Shown here: positions 33,515-41,805 of the stretch, in pieces
Numbering within the stretch: the first letter of the stretch is position 1
Layout: every line of letters begins with the position of its first letter
Assembly: GCA_018268075.1 (NCBI GenBank)
Contig: JAFDXH010000256.1
Span: forward strand, 1 to 64,000
Direction: 5' to 3'
From: Bacteroidota bacterium
GTDB taxonomy: Bacteria; Bacteroidota; Bacteroidia; Chitinophagales; Chitinophagaceae
Length of the DNA stretch: 64,000 nt
Position numbers and translations under genes: made by a program
The notes under the pieces: generated by a model
Database searches by the model: none
Told to the model about the DNA's origin: nothing
Seen by the model: the letters and a program-made list of their open reading frames with translations, nothing else

Positions 33515-34588
33515 ATGGCACAAAATCTTAATTATAACGAACGTACCGGCAAATACAGTTTCTTTAGCGTACAACAAAAAGCATGGCACAACTTGGGGCA
33601 AATAGTAGAGCAATATCCCATCAGCGCCGAAGCCATCAAATATGCAGGATTGGACTTCGAGGTTATCAAATCCCCTTTATATACTCATACCAAAGGAGTA
33701 AGCATAAGTAGCGATGGCGAAATAAATGAAGGCGGTAACATTCTACTGCCTGACAACTTCGCAACCATGCGAACCGATACCAATCAGGTTTTTGGGGTAG
33801 TTGGCAAGGATTATCAAATCGTTCAGAACAAAGATGCTTTTGCTTTTTTTGATGCGATTGTAGGTGGTGGCGATGGCATTCTATACGAAACCGCAGGTGC
33901 ATTAGGTAACGGAGAACGGGTATTTATTACGGCTAAACTTCCCGACTACATCCGTGTAGGCAATGGTGATGATGTTACGGAGAAATACATTTTCCTTACA
34001 ACGTCACATGATGGTACAGGAAGCATTACCGCAGCCTTTACACCTGTGCGCATTGTTTGCCAAAACACGCTAAATGCAGCACTTTCCAATATGTCAAACA
34101 TGGTTCGCATACGCCATACTTCGGGTGCAAAACAGCGTTTGGAAAATGCCCATAAAGTAATGGGATTCGCTAATCAGTTAAGCACTCAACTGGAAGGAAT
34201 ATTTAACCAGTGGACAAAGGTGCGCATCTGCGATGAAGATGTAAAGAAACTTATTCAATTGGCGCTTTGTCCTAACAAGGAAACATTCGATGCACTTAAA
34301 AAAGGTGCAGATGATGAACTGTCAACCGTGTTCAAAAATACAGTGGAAGATGCCTTTGCCTACGGAATGATAGCAGATACCCAACAGATGATTTCAACCA
34401 AAGGAACAGTATTCGGCGCATACAATGCGGTAACAGGCTACTATCAGAATGTACGCAATTACAAAGATGATGAAAGCAAACTGCAATCCATTGTAATGGG
34501 TGGTACAGCGCAGGCTAAAGCACAGAAAGCATTTGAATTGTGCAGCCAGTTTGCAAAAGATGGTGCTGGTGTGTTTATGTTGAACTGA
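33515..34588 (+). CDS. DUF932 domain protein (plasmid/phage-type conserved protein)
   Basis: This 357-residue cytosolic protein carries DUF932 signatures: RTGKYSFFSVQQKAWHNLGQ at the start, GVVGKDYQIVQNKDAFAFFD, TTSHDGTGSITAAFTPVRIVCQNTL, and AFGMIADTQ-like text (AYGMIADTQQMIST) near the end. The family occurs on plasmids, ICEs and phages; its function is unknown. Here it belongs to the block with ssb typical of Bacteroidota PRTRC/Mob elements. It ends just before a perfect 13-bp hairpin. Confidence 0.9.
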   Translation: MAQNLNYNERTGKYSFFSVQQKAWHNLGQIVEQYPISAEAIKYAGLDFEVIKSPLYTHTKGVSISSDGEINEGGNILLPDNFATMRTDTNQVFGVVGKDYQIVQNKDAFAFFDAIVGGGDGILYETAGALGNGERVFITAKLPDYIRVGNGDDVTEKYIFLTTSHDGTGSITAAFTPVRIVCQNTLNAALSNMSNMVRIRHTSGAKQRLENAHKVMGFANQLSTQLEGIFNQWTKVRICDEDVKKLIQLALCPNKETFDALKKGADDELSTVFKNTVEDAFAYGMIADTQQMISTKGTVFGAYNAVTGYYQNVRNYKDDESKLQSIVMGGTAQAKAQKAFELCSQFAKDGAGVFMLN

Positions 34589-34594
34589 CACCAA

Positions 34595-34624
34595 AAGGAC
34601 AGGCAGACATTTCTGCCTGTCCTT
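34595..34624. terminator. Strong hairpin, probable (bidirectional) terminator
   Basis: A perfect 13-bp stem (AAGGACAGGCAGA with its complement at 34612-34624) encloses the loop CATT, immediately after the DUF932 stop. The T-run is short on both strands, so it may end transcription weakly or protect the 3' end of the mRNA. Confidence 0.6.
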
Positions 34625-34648
34625 ATTATCCACTTAAAAAATCAGGCT

Positions 34649-35026
34649 ATGAAACCTTTAGAGAATTTAGTAAACGTAGAAAAAGCGAGGTTACTGCATG
34701 AACTGTTTCCCCAGGAAATACCTGCCTTATTGAGATACACAAACAATATGTGCATTACCATACAGAAAGATGAACAGTTAACATGGAACCAAAGGGAAAA
34801 CGGATTACTCACAGTTGAAGCCTGGCTGTCCTTTGTAGAAGAAGTTAGGAGCAAAATAGATAAGTATGGAAAGAGATTGCATACGCAGAGTCGTCTGTTT
34901 GCTGACCAGTTGTTTGATGGCTATACCGCGTTGTATATGGTGCATTGCATGACTTTATACACCGCTACGCGAAAGCATAGCAATCGCAAGTTTATGTTAG
35001 CCATTGACCTATTATTTAACCCATAA
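34649..35026 (+). CDS. Hypothetical protein of mobile elements
   Basis: This 125-residue soluble, mainly helical protein shows no motif I can assign. Text such as LLHELFPQEIPALLRYTNNMC and HTQSRLFADQLFDGYTALY suggests a compact helical domain. It sits between the DUF932 gene and a small membrane protein in the element backbone. I recall similar small genes at this place in Bacteroidota conjugative elements, but no function is known. Confidence 0.65.
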   Translation: MKPLENLVNVEKARLLHELFPQEIPALLRYTNNMCITIQKDEQLTWNQRENGLLTVEAWLSFVEEVRSKIDKYGKRLHTQSRLFADQLFDGYTALYMVHCMTLYTATRKHSNRKFMLAIDLLFNP

Positions 35027-35038
35027 AATGCAAATGCG

Positions 35039-35272
35039 ATGGAAACAATTATCAAACTATTACAAGCCATGTCTTACCCAACTATGTTTTTTATCGGTTC
35101 AGCGATAAGGCTTTTTGTCGGTATGCGACAATTCAACCGCAGAGGCTTAGGCGGCCTGCAGCATTTCAATAACTATTTTGTGGGATTGATTACGCTTTCT
35201 ATCGAATGGGTATTGAAGTGGGCAGCTTCATCCCTAACATTGTGGGCGCTGTGGGGATGGCTTTTTAAATGA
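35039..35272 (+). CDS. Small hypothetical membrane protein
   Basis: This 77-residue protein has one hydrophobic segment at about 10-30 (MSYPTMFFIGSAIRLFVG) and a second near the C-terminus (WAASSLTLWALWGWLF). It starts 12 bp after the upstream gene, so the two are probably co-transcribed. There is no recognised family. A membrane role in element transfer or entry exclusion is possible but unsupported. Confidence 0.6.
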   Translation: METIIKLLQAMSYPTMFFIGSAIRLFVGMRQFNRRGLGGLQHFNNYFVGLITLSIEWVLKWAASSLTLWALWGWLFK

Positions 35273-35337
35273 GATAGCACAGAAGTAAAACTATACAAGA
35301 CTGTATGGAAATTATTTAATCAAAAAAATGTTGAACA

Positions 35338-35481
35338 ATGGAAACAACAAATTTTTTCAGCAGTGTTGCTGCTTTGAAGATAACAAGCGACCTGCAATTG
35401 ACTATACGCAAAGGAGCAGAAAATAACTGGATAGTATCGGTTATCTCCCAAGGCGGCGCATCGGCATTCCTTTCCCCGTAG
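35338..35481 (+). pseudogene. Truncated PRTRC system protein E
   Basis: A 47-residue frame begins METTNFFSSVAALKITSDLQ followed by LTIRKGAENNWIVSV, which matches the N-terminus of PRTRC protein E as I know it from Bacteroidota elements. After about residue 38 the match ends and the frame reaches a stop at 35479-35481. The normal gene is several times longer. The rest of the PRTRC genes (A, B, C, F, ParB, ThiF-type) are absent, so a deletion or insertion cut the element backbone here. New cargo starts 230 bp later. Confidence 0.7.
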
Positions 35482-35682
35482 GCGGAAAGCCGTTGCGCGG
35501 AGAAGCTGCAGCCACTTACCCAAAGCCGGTTCCTGTCCATTTCATTCCCTGTAATCCGTTTTGTGCAACAGGCTGCGGCACTAATTATTATGTTATTGTT
35601 GTAGCTTTTAATCATTTTTAATGCTTGCATTTGTCGTGCATCCTGCATATATTTTATATAGGATACGTAGAAGTATTGTGAA

Positions 35683-35690
35683 TAATTTTG
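35683..35690 (+). promoter_or_regulatory. Candidate -7 box of the Schlafen/AlbA_2 gene
   Basis: TAATTTTG matches the Bacteroidota -7 consensus and lies 23 bp before the proposed ATG at 35714. No clear TTG is found at the -33 distance. Confidence 0.4.
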
Positions 35691-35713
35691 TCTTGAAGTA
35701 AATGATTGGTGAG

Positions 35714-37054
35714 ATGGACAAAGCGGAAACACAAAATGTTGAATACAAACTATCCTGGAGAGATGAGTATCTAAAATGGGTATGTGGTTTTGCTAATGCG
35801 CAGGGTGGAAAAATATTTATAGGAGTTAACGACTATGGTGAGATTGCAGGGGTTGACGACTACAAAAGATTGATGGAGGATATACCTAACAAATCAGTGA
35901 ATCATTTAGGGATAGTTGTGGATGTAAATCTGCATGTGCAAGAAGGAATATATTACATTGAAATCATTGTACCGGTTAGCAATGTTCCGATAGCTTATCA
36001 CGGGGTTTATCATTATCGAAGCGGTAGTACAAAGCAGGAGTTAAAAGGAGTGCCATTGCAGAACTTTCTGCTAAATAAAATGGGGCTATCATGGGAACGG
36101 CAACCAGTACCGGGAGCAAATTTGGATGATATTGACCAGGAAGTAATAAAATCCTTTGTACAAAAGGCTGCTACTAAACAACGCATTTCTGGAAGCGTAG
36201 TTACTACCGATACCTTAACCTTCTTAAAAAATCTTGATCTGATTAATGAAAATGGAGAATTGCTAATAGCTGCTGTGTTATTATTTGGCAAACGTCCTAA
36301 GAAATATGCCCCTGCAGCCTACTTTAAAATCGGTCGTTTTGGAAAATCGGATAGCGATTTAAAGTTTCAGGATGTCGTTGAGGGCAATATTTTGGATATG
36401 CCAGATAAGATTATTGAAATACTCGATACCAAATATTTGACCCGTCCTATTTTTTATAAAGGCTTGCAACGAATTGAAGGACTTGAATATCCTGAAGCAG
36501 CATTGCGGGAGGCTATTTTAAATGCCATTATCCATAAAGATTATTCGGGCACAACCATTTTTTTAAGCGTTTATGATGATCGTCTAATAATTTGGAATCC
36601 TGGTGAGTTGCCCAGTTCCCTCACGGTTGATCTGCTGAAAGAAAAACACAGTTCTCAACCACGGAACCGGCTAATTGCAGATGTATTCTTTATGGCTGGT
36701 TATATTGAATCATGGGGAAGGGGAATAGATATAATCATGAATGCGTGTAAAGAATATAGGATGCCTGAACCTATATTTGCAGAAGAACAGGGTGGTATTT
36801 CTGTTTCTTTTTTAAAGGATATTTATACAGAGGAGTATTTAAAATCATTCAATTTAAGTGATAGGCAGACAAGAGCTATATTGTATATAAAAGAGAACGG
36901 AGAAATTACGAATGCCATATATCAGGATATTAATAAGATTAGCAAAGCGGTGGCAACAACAGATCTGTCGAATTTGGTAAGTCGAAAACTCATTCAAAAG
37001 GTTGGTAGAACAGGAAAGGGTACAAAATACACCCTTCCTGCAAACGGCTTATAA
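35714..37054 (+). CDS. Schlafen AlbA_2 / ATP-binding domain protein with C-terminal winged helix (RecG-like regulator)
   Basis: The start is set at the second Met (35714, MDKAETQNVEYK), since a -7 box sits at 35683-35690. Residues 1-120 form the AlbA_2 domain (NVEYKLSWRDEYLKWVCGFANAQGGKIFIGVND and the basic HYRSGSTKQELKG motif). The middle carries RxxREAILNAIIHKDYSG and ILIWNPGE-like ATPase text (DRLIIWNPGELP), followed by GRGIDIIM. A winged helix comes at the end (SKAVATTDLSNLVSRKLIQKV). Such proteins are often called RecG-related transcriptional regulators, and some AlbA_2 proteins are found in phage-defence loci. Length is 446 residues from the chosen start. Function is not established. 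Confidence 0.8.
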   Translation: MDKAETQNVEYKLSWRDEYLKWVCGFANAQGGKIFIGVNDYGEIAGVDDYKRLMEDIPNKSVNHLGIVVDVNLHVQEGIYYIEIIVPVSNVPIAYHGVYHYRSGSTKQELKGVPLQNFLLNKMGLSWERQPVPGANLDDIDQEVIKSFVQKAATKQRISGSVVTTDTLTFLKNLDLINENGELLIAAVLLFGKRPKKYAPAAYFKIGRFGKSDSDLKFQDVVEGNILDMPDKIIEILDTKYLTRPIFYKGLQRIEGLEYPEAALREAILNAIIHKDYSGTTIFLSVYDDRLIIWNPGELPSSLTVDLLKEKHSSQPRNRLIADVFFMAGYIESWGRGIDIIMNACKEYRMPEPIFAEEQGGISVSFLKDIYTEEYLKSFNLSDRQTRAILYIKENGEITNAIYQDINKISKAVATTDLSNLVSRKLIQKVGRTGKGTKYTLPANGL

Positions 37055-37434
37055 AGGGCTTAAAGGGCTTGCAATGGGCTTAAATACGGCTGTTATATCA
37101 CTCAATTAATTGAAAGCCTGTGAAATTTGAAAGTTCTTAGGTTAAGCGTTATGTCAATTGCATAATACAGATTTTATCCTCTAATATGGATAGAAAATTA
37201 TGGCCCTCTCATGACCCATCTAGTTGCCACCTTTATTGCCTGTGAAATGTACTATGAGTATCGAAAGAATAAATTGTAAATGCTTGTTATTGAGAATCAA
37301 ACTTAAAGATGGTTTTTCTTACAGTTCTAAAATACTGAAAAATGTAAGAATCTGTTTTATTATATACTTTCGTTAGACAGGACGTGCTAATAATTATATT
37401 TTGATTAATGATTCATCTGATATTCCTATTTTAA
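37055..37434. other. Gene-free stretch carrying a diverged repeat copy
   Basis: No standard gene is visible. At 37211-37279 there is a short frame (MTHLVATFIACEMYYEYRKN) that reappears, diverged, at 38215-38328. Nothing else was recognised. Confidence 0.5.
37211..37279 (+). repeat. Diverged repeat, copy 1 (PLMTHLVATF...MYYEYRKNKL)
   Basis: This copy codes for MTHLVATFIACEMYYEYRKN followed by KL and a stop. Compared with copy 2 (38215), amino acids are kept through different codons (for example MYYEY written ATG TAC TAT GAG TAT here). That suggests the frame was once selected as protein. It may be the end of an ancestral gene carried by the element. Confidence 0.5.
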
Positions 37435-38202
37435 ATGGAACACTTCTATATTGAAACAACAAGATCAAATGACGATTCCGGTTTGATAAGGCTTTCAAGG
37501 GATTTGATGGTAGCGTTCTCATTACCCGTTGATCAAAAAAAGAACTTGAGTATCAAGGTTGGCAAGAATGGCAACCAGGTCTTTGAGGGAGAATTTAAAA
37601 CAGATGAATACACTATTATAAAAAGAATTTCTAAAGATGAATTTTACCAAAATTACCACCAGCTATTACGTTGTTACCATGAGATCGACATAAGTTCAGG
37701 CGAATTCTATTTGATAAAAAAAAAGAATATGGCTACTACGGGTATGGTATGGTTCTCTGCCGAACCCGTGCGAAGACTTGGTTTATCCATTGATTTTTAT
37801 AATGCTGATAAAATTATTACTTTGACTATTGATTGCAGCGTTCAGTTTGGTAAAAATGTAAGGCATTTTAGGAAGGCAAGTAATATAATCAATCAGGGTA
37901 AATTTCATTTATTTTTAAGGGTATTATTCCATTACCTGCATGATTATGAAAACCTTTCTTCTAACCTTAGATCTTTGTTCGGACAATTTGAAGAAGTTGT
38001 GAATGGAGGAAAACTGACATTGCCCAGTATTAGCGATTGGCAGAAGGATAATAACGTAGCAATAGAAAAATTAACGAACCGGATTTTATCTATTGAAAAA
38101 CGCCTGTTGGAAATTGATAACGACACGCCTGGAGAAAGAATAAGAATGCGGGGCGAACTTGAAGGACTAAAGTTTGCTTTAACTACAATAAAAAACGACT
38201 AA
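37435..38202 (+). CDS. Hypothetical cargo protein with C-terminal coiled coil
   Basis: This 255-residue soluble protein begins MEHFYIETTRSNDDSG and is beta-rich in the first 150 residues (LSIKVGKNGNQVFEGEF). A coiled-coil-like segment near the C-terminus (IEKLTNRILSIEKRLLEI) follows. No known domain is recognised. It lies between two copies of the diverged repeat, in the cargo block with HEPN and HNH proteins. A defence or toxin-related role is an inference from neighbours only. Confidence 0.6.
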   Translation: MEHFYIETTRSNDDSGLIRLSRDLMVAFSLPVDQKKNLSIKVGKNGNQVFEGEFKTDEYTIIKRISKDEFYQNYHQLLRCYHEIDISSGEFYLIKKKNMATTGMVWFSAEPVRRLGLSIDFYNADKIITLTIDCSVQFGKNVRHFRKASNIINQGKFHLFLRVLFHYLHDYENLSSNLRSLFGQFEEVVNGGKLTLPSISDWQKDNNVAIEKLTNRILSIEKRLLEIDNDTPGERIRMRGELEGLKFALTTIKND

Positions 38203-38214
38203 GAATGACCTTTC

Positions 38215-38328
38215 ATGACCATCCTGTGGTCAATCTTTCTTGCCCGCAAAATGTATTATGAATATGTAAGGAATAAAATGGAAATACAGGTTATTGAATT
38301 ACCCAGCCTCATGAATTATGACAAATGA
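38215..38328 (+). repeat. Diverged repeat, copy 2, overlapping the start of the next gene
   Basis: The frame encodes MTILWSIFLARKMYYEYVRN, then KMEIQVIELPSLMNYDK and a stop. It starts 12 bp after the preceding gene and ends inside the first codons of the HEPN-type gene at 38318. It is related to copy 1, and its tail CCTCATGAATTAT (38307-38319) recurs at 42825-42837 after the last cargo gene. Confidence 0.5.
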
Positions 38329-39643
38329 ATTTGACGTAGAAGCCTTTAGATTTGTTGAAAGACTCATTGAAAAAGAAATTAAAAAAGGAGAAATTCCAAA
38401 AAAGGAGATGCCAGAATTAAAAGGGTTTGGCAAAATAATTGATTTGGGTCAAGTAAGCAATTTTGGATTTGAAGAATTTGACGAAGACACGTATCTAACA
38501 AAACGAAAGTTCAAAGATGTGAATGGCAAACTTGTGGGCTTAGACACTGATCAATATTCAGAATTAAAAGATTTTATCCTGAAAATCTACAATAGCATTC
38601 CATTCTTTCAAAAATGTAACTTTAAAACACTTCTTGACTGTTCTTTTGAGTGGCTTTTAGACGTTTACAAGAATCAACAGGCTTGCTCAAATTTTTTGCC
38701 GTTCTTAAAAGACAAAATCGATTCTCTAACGAAAGAATATCATTTCTACTTCCAAATTAAAGCACTTGCCATTAAAGACAAAATTACAGTAGGCAATGTT
38801 GAATTTACATTCTTTAGTGAAAACGAAATTGCAGATTTATATGCAAACGCCAAAGAATCAAATCCTGAAAGAACCTTTGAGGAGTTTAAAAGTATATACG
38901 ATAACTTCTTCGGGGCAATCACAGCTTTTGTAAAGATTAAAGGAGTTTTAGAGAGAGCTAATGAAATCGCATTTCGGGAAGCCGAATTAGCTGTTGATGT
39001 ATTAAAGTTGTTCTGTTGTTACTATTCGACAGAGAAATTAATTCAAATGTTTGAAATAGATTATAGATTTAATCACGGTAGTTCGACTCAATTTTTACAA
39101 TTGCCAAATGGCGACATTAAAGATTCAATTATCCAAATAAAAAACTTAAGTGGTAACGTTCCTGTTCAATTAACAAATGACTTTATTAAAAATGCGAAAG
39201 CGGTGGGGTTAGACACGTTTTCCCAGTTTATTAAGGATAAAAAAGAGACTGAACTTTATTTTATTACTATTGATTTAATTAAGCAGCTTTCTACAATAAT
39301 TTCTACTCACAATAATTACGAAAAAACTGTAAAATCAATTTCATTATTTGAGAGTTTCTGTGTCGCCAAAAATTCATCACAAGCAAAGGGAGAAACAATT
39401 CTTAAGCAAAAGATTATTCCGAAGCTATTTTCCAATAAAGACACTGTAACTCTTGTTGGGCTGATTAGAAAGCACTATGAAATTAGAGACAAGTATTTAC
39501 ACAACTATATTCAGTTGCCTTTAAACAAAAGGGAATTAGCTATCCTTTTAGAATATCAGAGATTTTTTATTTTGAAAATAATTGAACTAAACAAGCAATT
39601 CGTTTCGCTTGCTGATATTTTAGCATATTTTAGCATCCAATAA
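38318..39643 (+). CDS. Hypothetical protein with C-terminal HEPN-like RX4H motif
   Basis: This 441-residue soluble protein is charged and helical. Near the C-terminus it has IRDKYLHNY (R-x4-H), followed by helical RELAILLEYQRFFILKII. This is the layout of HEPN domains, whose Arg and His form an RNA-cleaving centre in many toxin and defence proteins. The middle contains EVDYRF-like text without a recognised fold. It lies in the cargo block near the attachment end. Nuclease activity is inferred from the motif alone; homology would need a profile search. Confidence 0.65.
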   Translation: MTNEFDVEAFRFVERLIEKEIKKGEIPKKEMPELKGFGKIIDLGQVSNFGFEEFDEDTYLTKRKFKDVNGKLVGLDTDQYSELKDFILKIYNSIPFFQKCNFKTLLDCSFEWLLDVYKNQQACSNFLPFLKDKIDSLTKEYHFYFQIKALAIKDKITVGNVEFTFFSENEIADLYANAKESNPERTFEEFKSIYDNFFGAITAFVKIKGVLERANEIAFREAELAVDVLKLFCCYYSTEKLIQMFEIDYRFNHGSSTQFLQLPNGDIKDSIIQIKNLSGNVPVQLTNDFIKNAKAVGLDTFSQFIKDKKETELYFITIDLIKQLSTIISTHNNYEKTVKSISLFESFCVAKNSSQAKGETILKQKIIPKLFSNKDTVTLVGLIRKHYEIRDKYLHNYIQLPLNKRELAILLEYQRFFILKIIELNKQFVSLADILAYFSIQ

Positions 39644-39871
39644 TACAGTTAATAACAAGAATTTTCGTGTTATTTTATTTTACATAAAATATTTAAATTC
39701 TGTAGGTATTCGGTTACCATCACCCAGTTCAGAAATGATCTCTCCAATATTTCTCGAGAAGAAGAATGTTACTGGCTGACCGCTGGTAATTCCGCTGTGT
39801 TACAATTCATTCTCGTTAAACCTAAAAGTTCTTTACATGTATTATATACATCAACACCTCTGAAAACCTGT

Positions 39872-40909
39872 CTACTTATCCTGAATGCTTTGCCTGAACT
39901 TTTGGATCATGTCGGTAATATGTTTTGGGTATTTGCCCTCGAAGTATTCGAAAATAAGAGGATTACCGGTGAGGAAATGGCTGGTGAATTGAATCCATGT
40001 ATCAACAGTAACAATACCGTTCATCTTAAAAAGCTTCTGTGATAATGTTTTGATATGAGTGGGTTCTTTTGAATTATAATTGAAATCAGCGTCACGCCTG
40101 GCGTAATATTCAGCTTCAGTGTAAAAATGAATAGCCCCGTCAAAATGCCTGAAATAACCCTTGTCAATATCATATTCCGCATGAACATATCTTACCGGAT
40201 AATATTCCATGCCATTCTTTGTTATTTTTATGGCCTCGGTTTTAAATTCTTCTGCCTGAAAGCTCTTAATATTTTCTTTTATTGTCCATTTTATATCCAG
40301 CGAATAAGCATCTCTGAAAAAAAAGGAAACAAGCGATTCCCTTAGATCCGCAGGTGGCTTTACTTTCACGATGCCATTAGTTACTTCTTGAATATTTTGG
40401 TTAAATTTCGCACCAAACCAGGTGTCAAGTTCAATACAAGTTTTATTATCCACATTAATGCGGACTCTGTTTGGGTCTAAGGAAATATATTTCTCAATCT
40501 TTGAATCGTCAAGGTTCCAAAAGAACTCTACAAATCTTGGTGCATAGTTATTGATGTCATGTAACCCTCTCCTGAAATATGAATGAGCCATTAGCATAAA
40601 GTTGTTTCCATATAAATAGCCATTAACAAAGGATCGTCTTTCAAAATTTTGAAGAAGATTATTAAAAACAAATAATCCCTCCTTGTCGGCATGTAAGCTA
40701 AAGTGTAAATGGCTTATTATATCGGGATAAGTTGCGATTATACCAACTGTCTGTTGGTATTTAAAATTATCGTTAGTCAGAATGACTCCTTTTTTGGACA
40801 TGAACTCCTTAAAGGAATTTATTTGATCAGCATGATTGGCAAGTTCTTCTTTTTCTTCTTCATGGAGACTGGCGAGGTATTTCTTTTGAAAATCGGTTAA
40901 ATCACTCAT
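39872..40909 (-). CDS. Hypothetical cytosolic cargo protein
   Basis: This 345-residue protein of the minus strand has no signal peptide or membrane segment. The N-terminal third is helical (DFQKKYLASLHEEEKEELANH). The centre has aromatic-rich text (YFRRGLHDINNYAPRFVEFF) and the C-terminal third GYFRHFDGAIHFYTEAEYYARR. There are no cysteines or obvious catalytic motifs. It lies between the HEPN-motif gene and the HNH gene, facing the first. No function is suggested with confidence. Confidence 0.6.
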   Translation of the reverse strand: MSDLTDFQKKYLASLHEEEKEELANHADQINSFKEFMSKKGVILTNDNFKYQQTVGIIATYPDIISHLHFSLHADKEGLFVFNNLLQNFERRSFVNGYLYGNNFMLMAHSYFRRGLHDINNYAPRFVEFFWNLDDSKIEKYISLDPNRVRINVDNKTCIELDTWFGAKFNQNIQEVTNGIVKVKPPADLRESLVSFFFRDAYSLDIKWTIKENIKSFQAEEFKTEAIKITKNGMEYYPVRYVHAEYDIDKGYFRHFDGAIHFYTEAEYYARRDADFNYNSKEPTHIKTLSQKLFKMNGIVTVDTWIQFTSHFLTGNPLIFEYFEGKYPKHITDMIQKFRQSIQDK

Positions 40910-40952
40910 TGTTCAATTCATGGATTTTTAAAATTGACAAAAAAAATTATCA

Positions 40953-41734
40953 TTAATTAAATTCAAACTCATGTCCATCTTTAAATGAGACAATTGTTTT
41001 GATACCTGAATTGATTAGTTCGGTAACAAGATTGAAAGGCTTTTTTGCATTAACACCCTGAAATGCAATAAACACATTTGTCCCTTCATAAAAAGTAATT
41101 CGTAAAGCAATTAACCCAAATTCATCTGGTTCAAGAAATTCATACCGAAAGATCTGGGGATTTGCACCTTCTGCTTTTGATTTATTTGGTTCCATTTCAA
41201 ACCGCTTTCTGCATAGTAATTTATACTTTTCAAATGCTTCGTTATCATAAGTGAGGAAGTCCATTAGAATCTGACACTCAGCCTTGAAGGCTTTGTCGAA
41301 CTTATGATAATATAATCCATAGGCTATGTGCAGAAAGCAGTAGCGCAATCTATCAAAATCAGGCTTGCTACTAAAACTGGGAAGATATCTCCTTTTATAT
41401 TTTTAATTACTTCTTCTTTAGAGTCTCTTATTAATATATGAACAAAATCTTCACCTTGTCGGGCCAGAGCTCTCTTCACTTTAGTTACGTTATGAAAAAA
41501 CCCAATTACATTATTGCCAACTATTCCGGCGAGGCAAGCCATTAAAAATTCATCATCCTTAGATTTTTTTGAATTGTGCAGCTCACACGATGGAACCGTG
41601 ACTAGGTTATTCCTAAAAATAGAAGTCTTGATGTCTTTCTCTTCCGGAAATAAACAAACCGGGGGCACATGCTCCTTTGAAGTAGCAATCTGGCTACACA
41701 TGTAACACGATATAGATTTCTTGTTTTTCCCCAT
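40953..41734 (-). pseudogene. HNH-type endonuclease-like protein, frameshifted
   Basis: The first frame (41734 to 41324) has CYMCSQIATSKEHVPPVC (Cys-Cys and EHVPP) and PSCELHNSKKSKDDEF, like HNH proteins. It then runs into the stop after CATAFCT. The second frame (to 40953) begins inside it. It reads RRYLPSFSSKPDFDRLRYCF then LHIAYGLYYHKF, which looks like the normal continuation of this family. The frames meet near 41391-41396, where a run of four T lies (four A on the coding strand). One base added or lost there would give a single protein of about 260 residues. The nuclease call rests on the Cys/His layout. Confidence 0.65.
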
Positions 41735-41778
41735 TTTTTCAAATTTACACCACGTTTTATAGAACTTATATCTTTTTG

Positions 41779-41786
41779 TAAATTTG
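41779..41786 (+). promoter_or_regulatory. Candidate -7 box of the zinc-ribbon HEPN gene
   Basis: TAAATTTG matches the Bacteroidota -7 consensus and lies 19 bp before the ATG at 41806. A mirror-image box (41740-41747) faces the HNH gene, so this looks like a divergent promoter pair. Confidence 0.45.
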
Positions 41787-41805
41787 ATATATTAATGCGT
41801 TAAGT

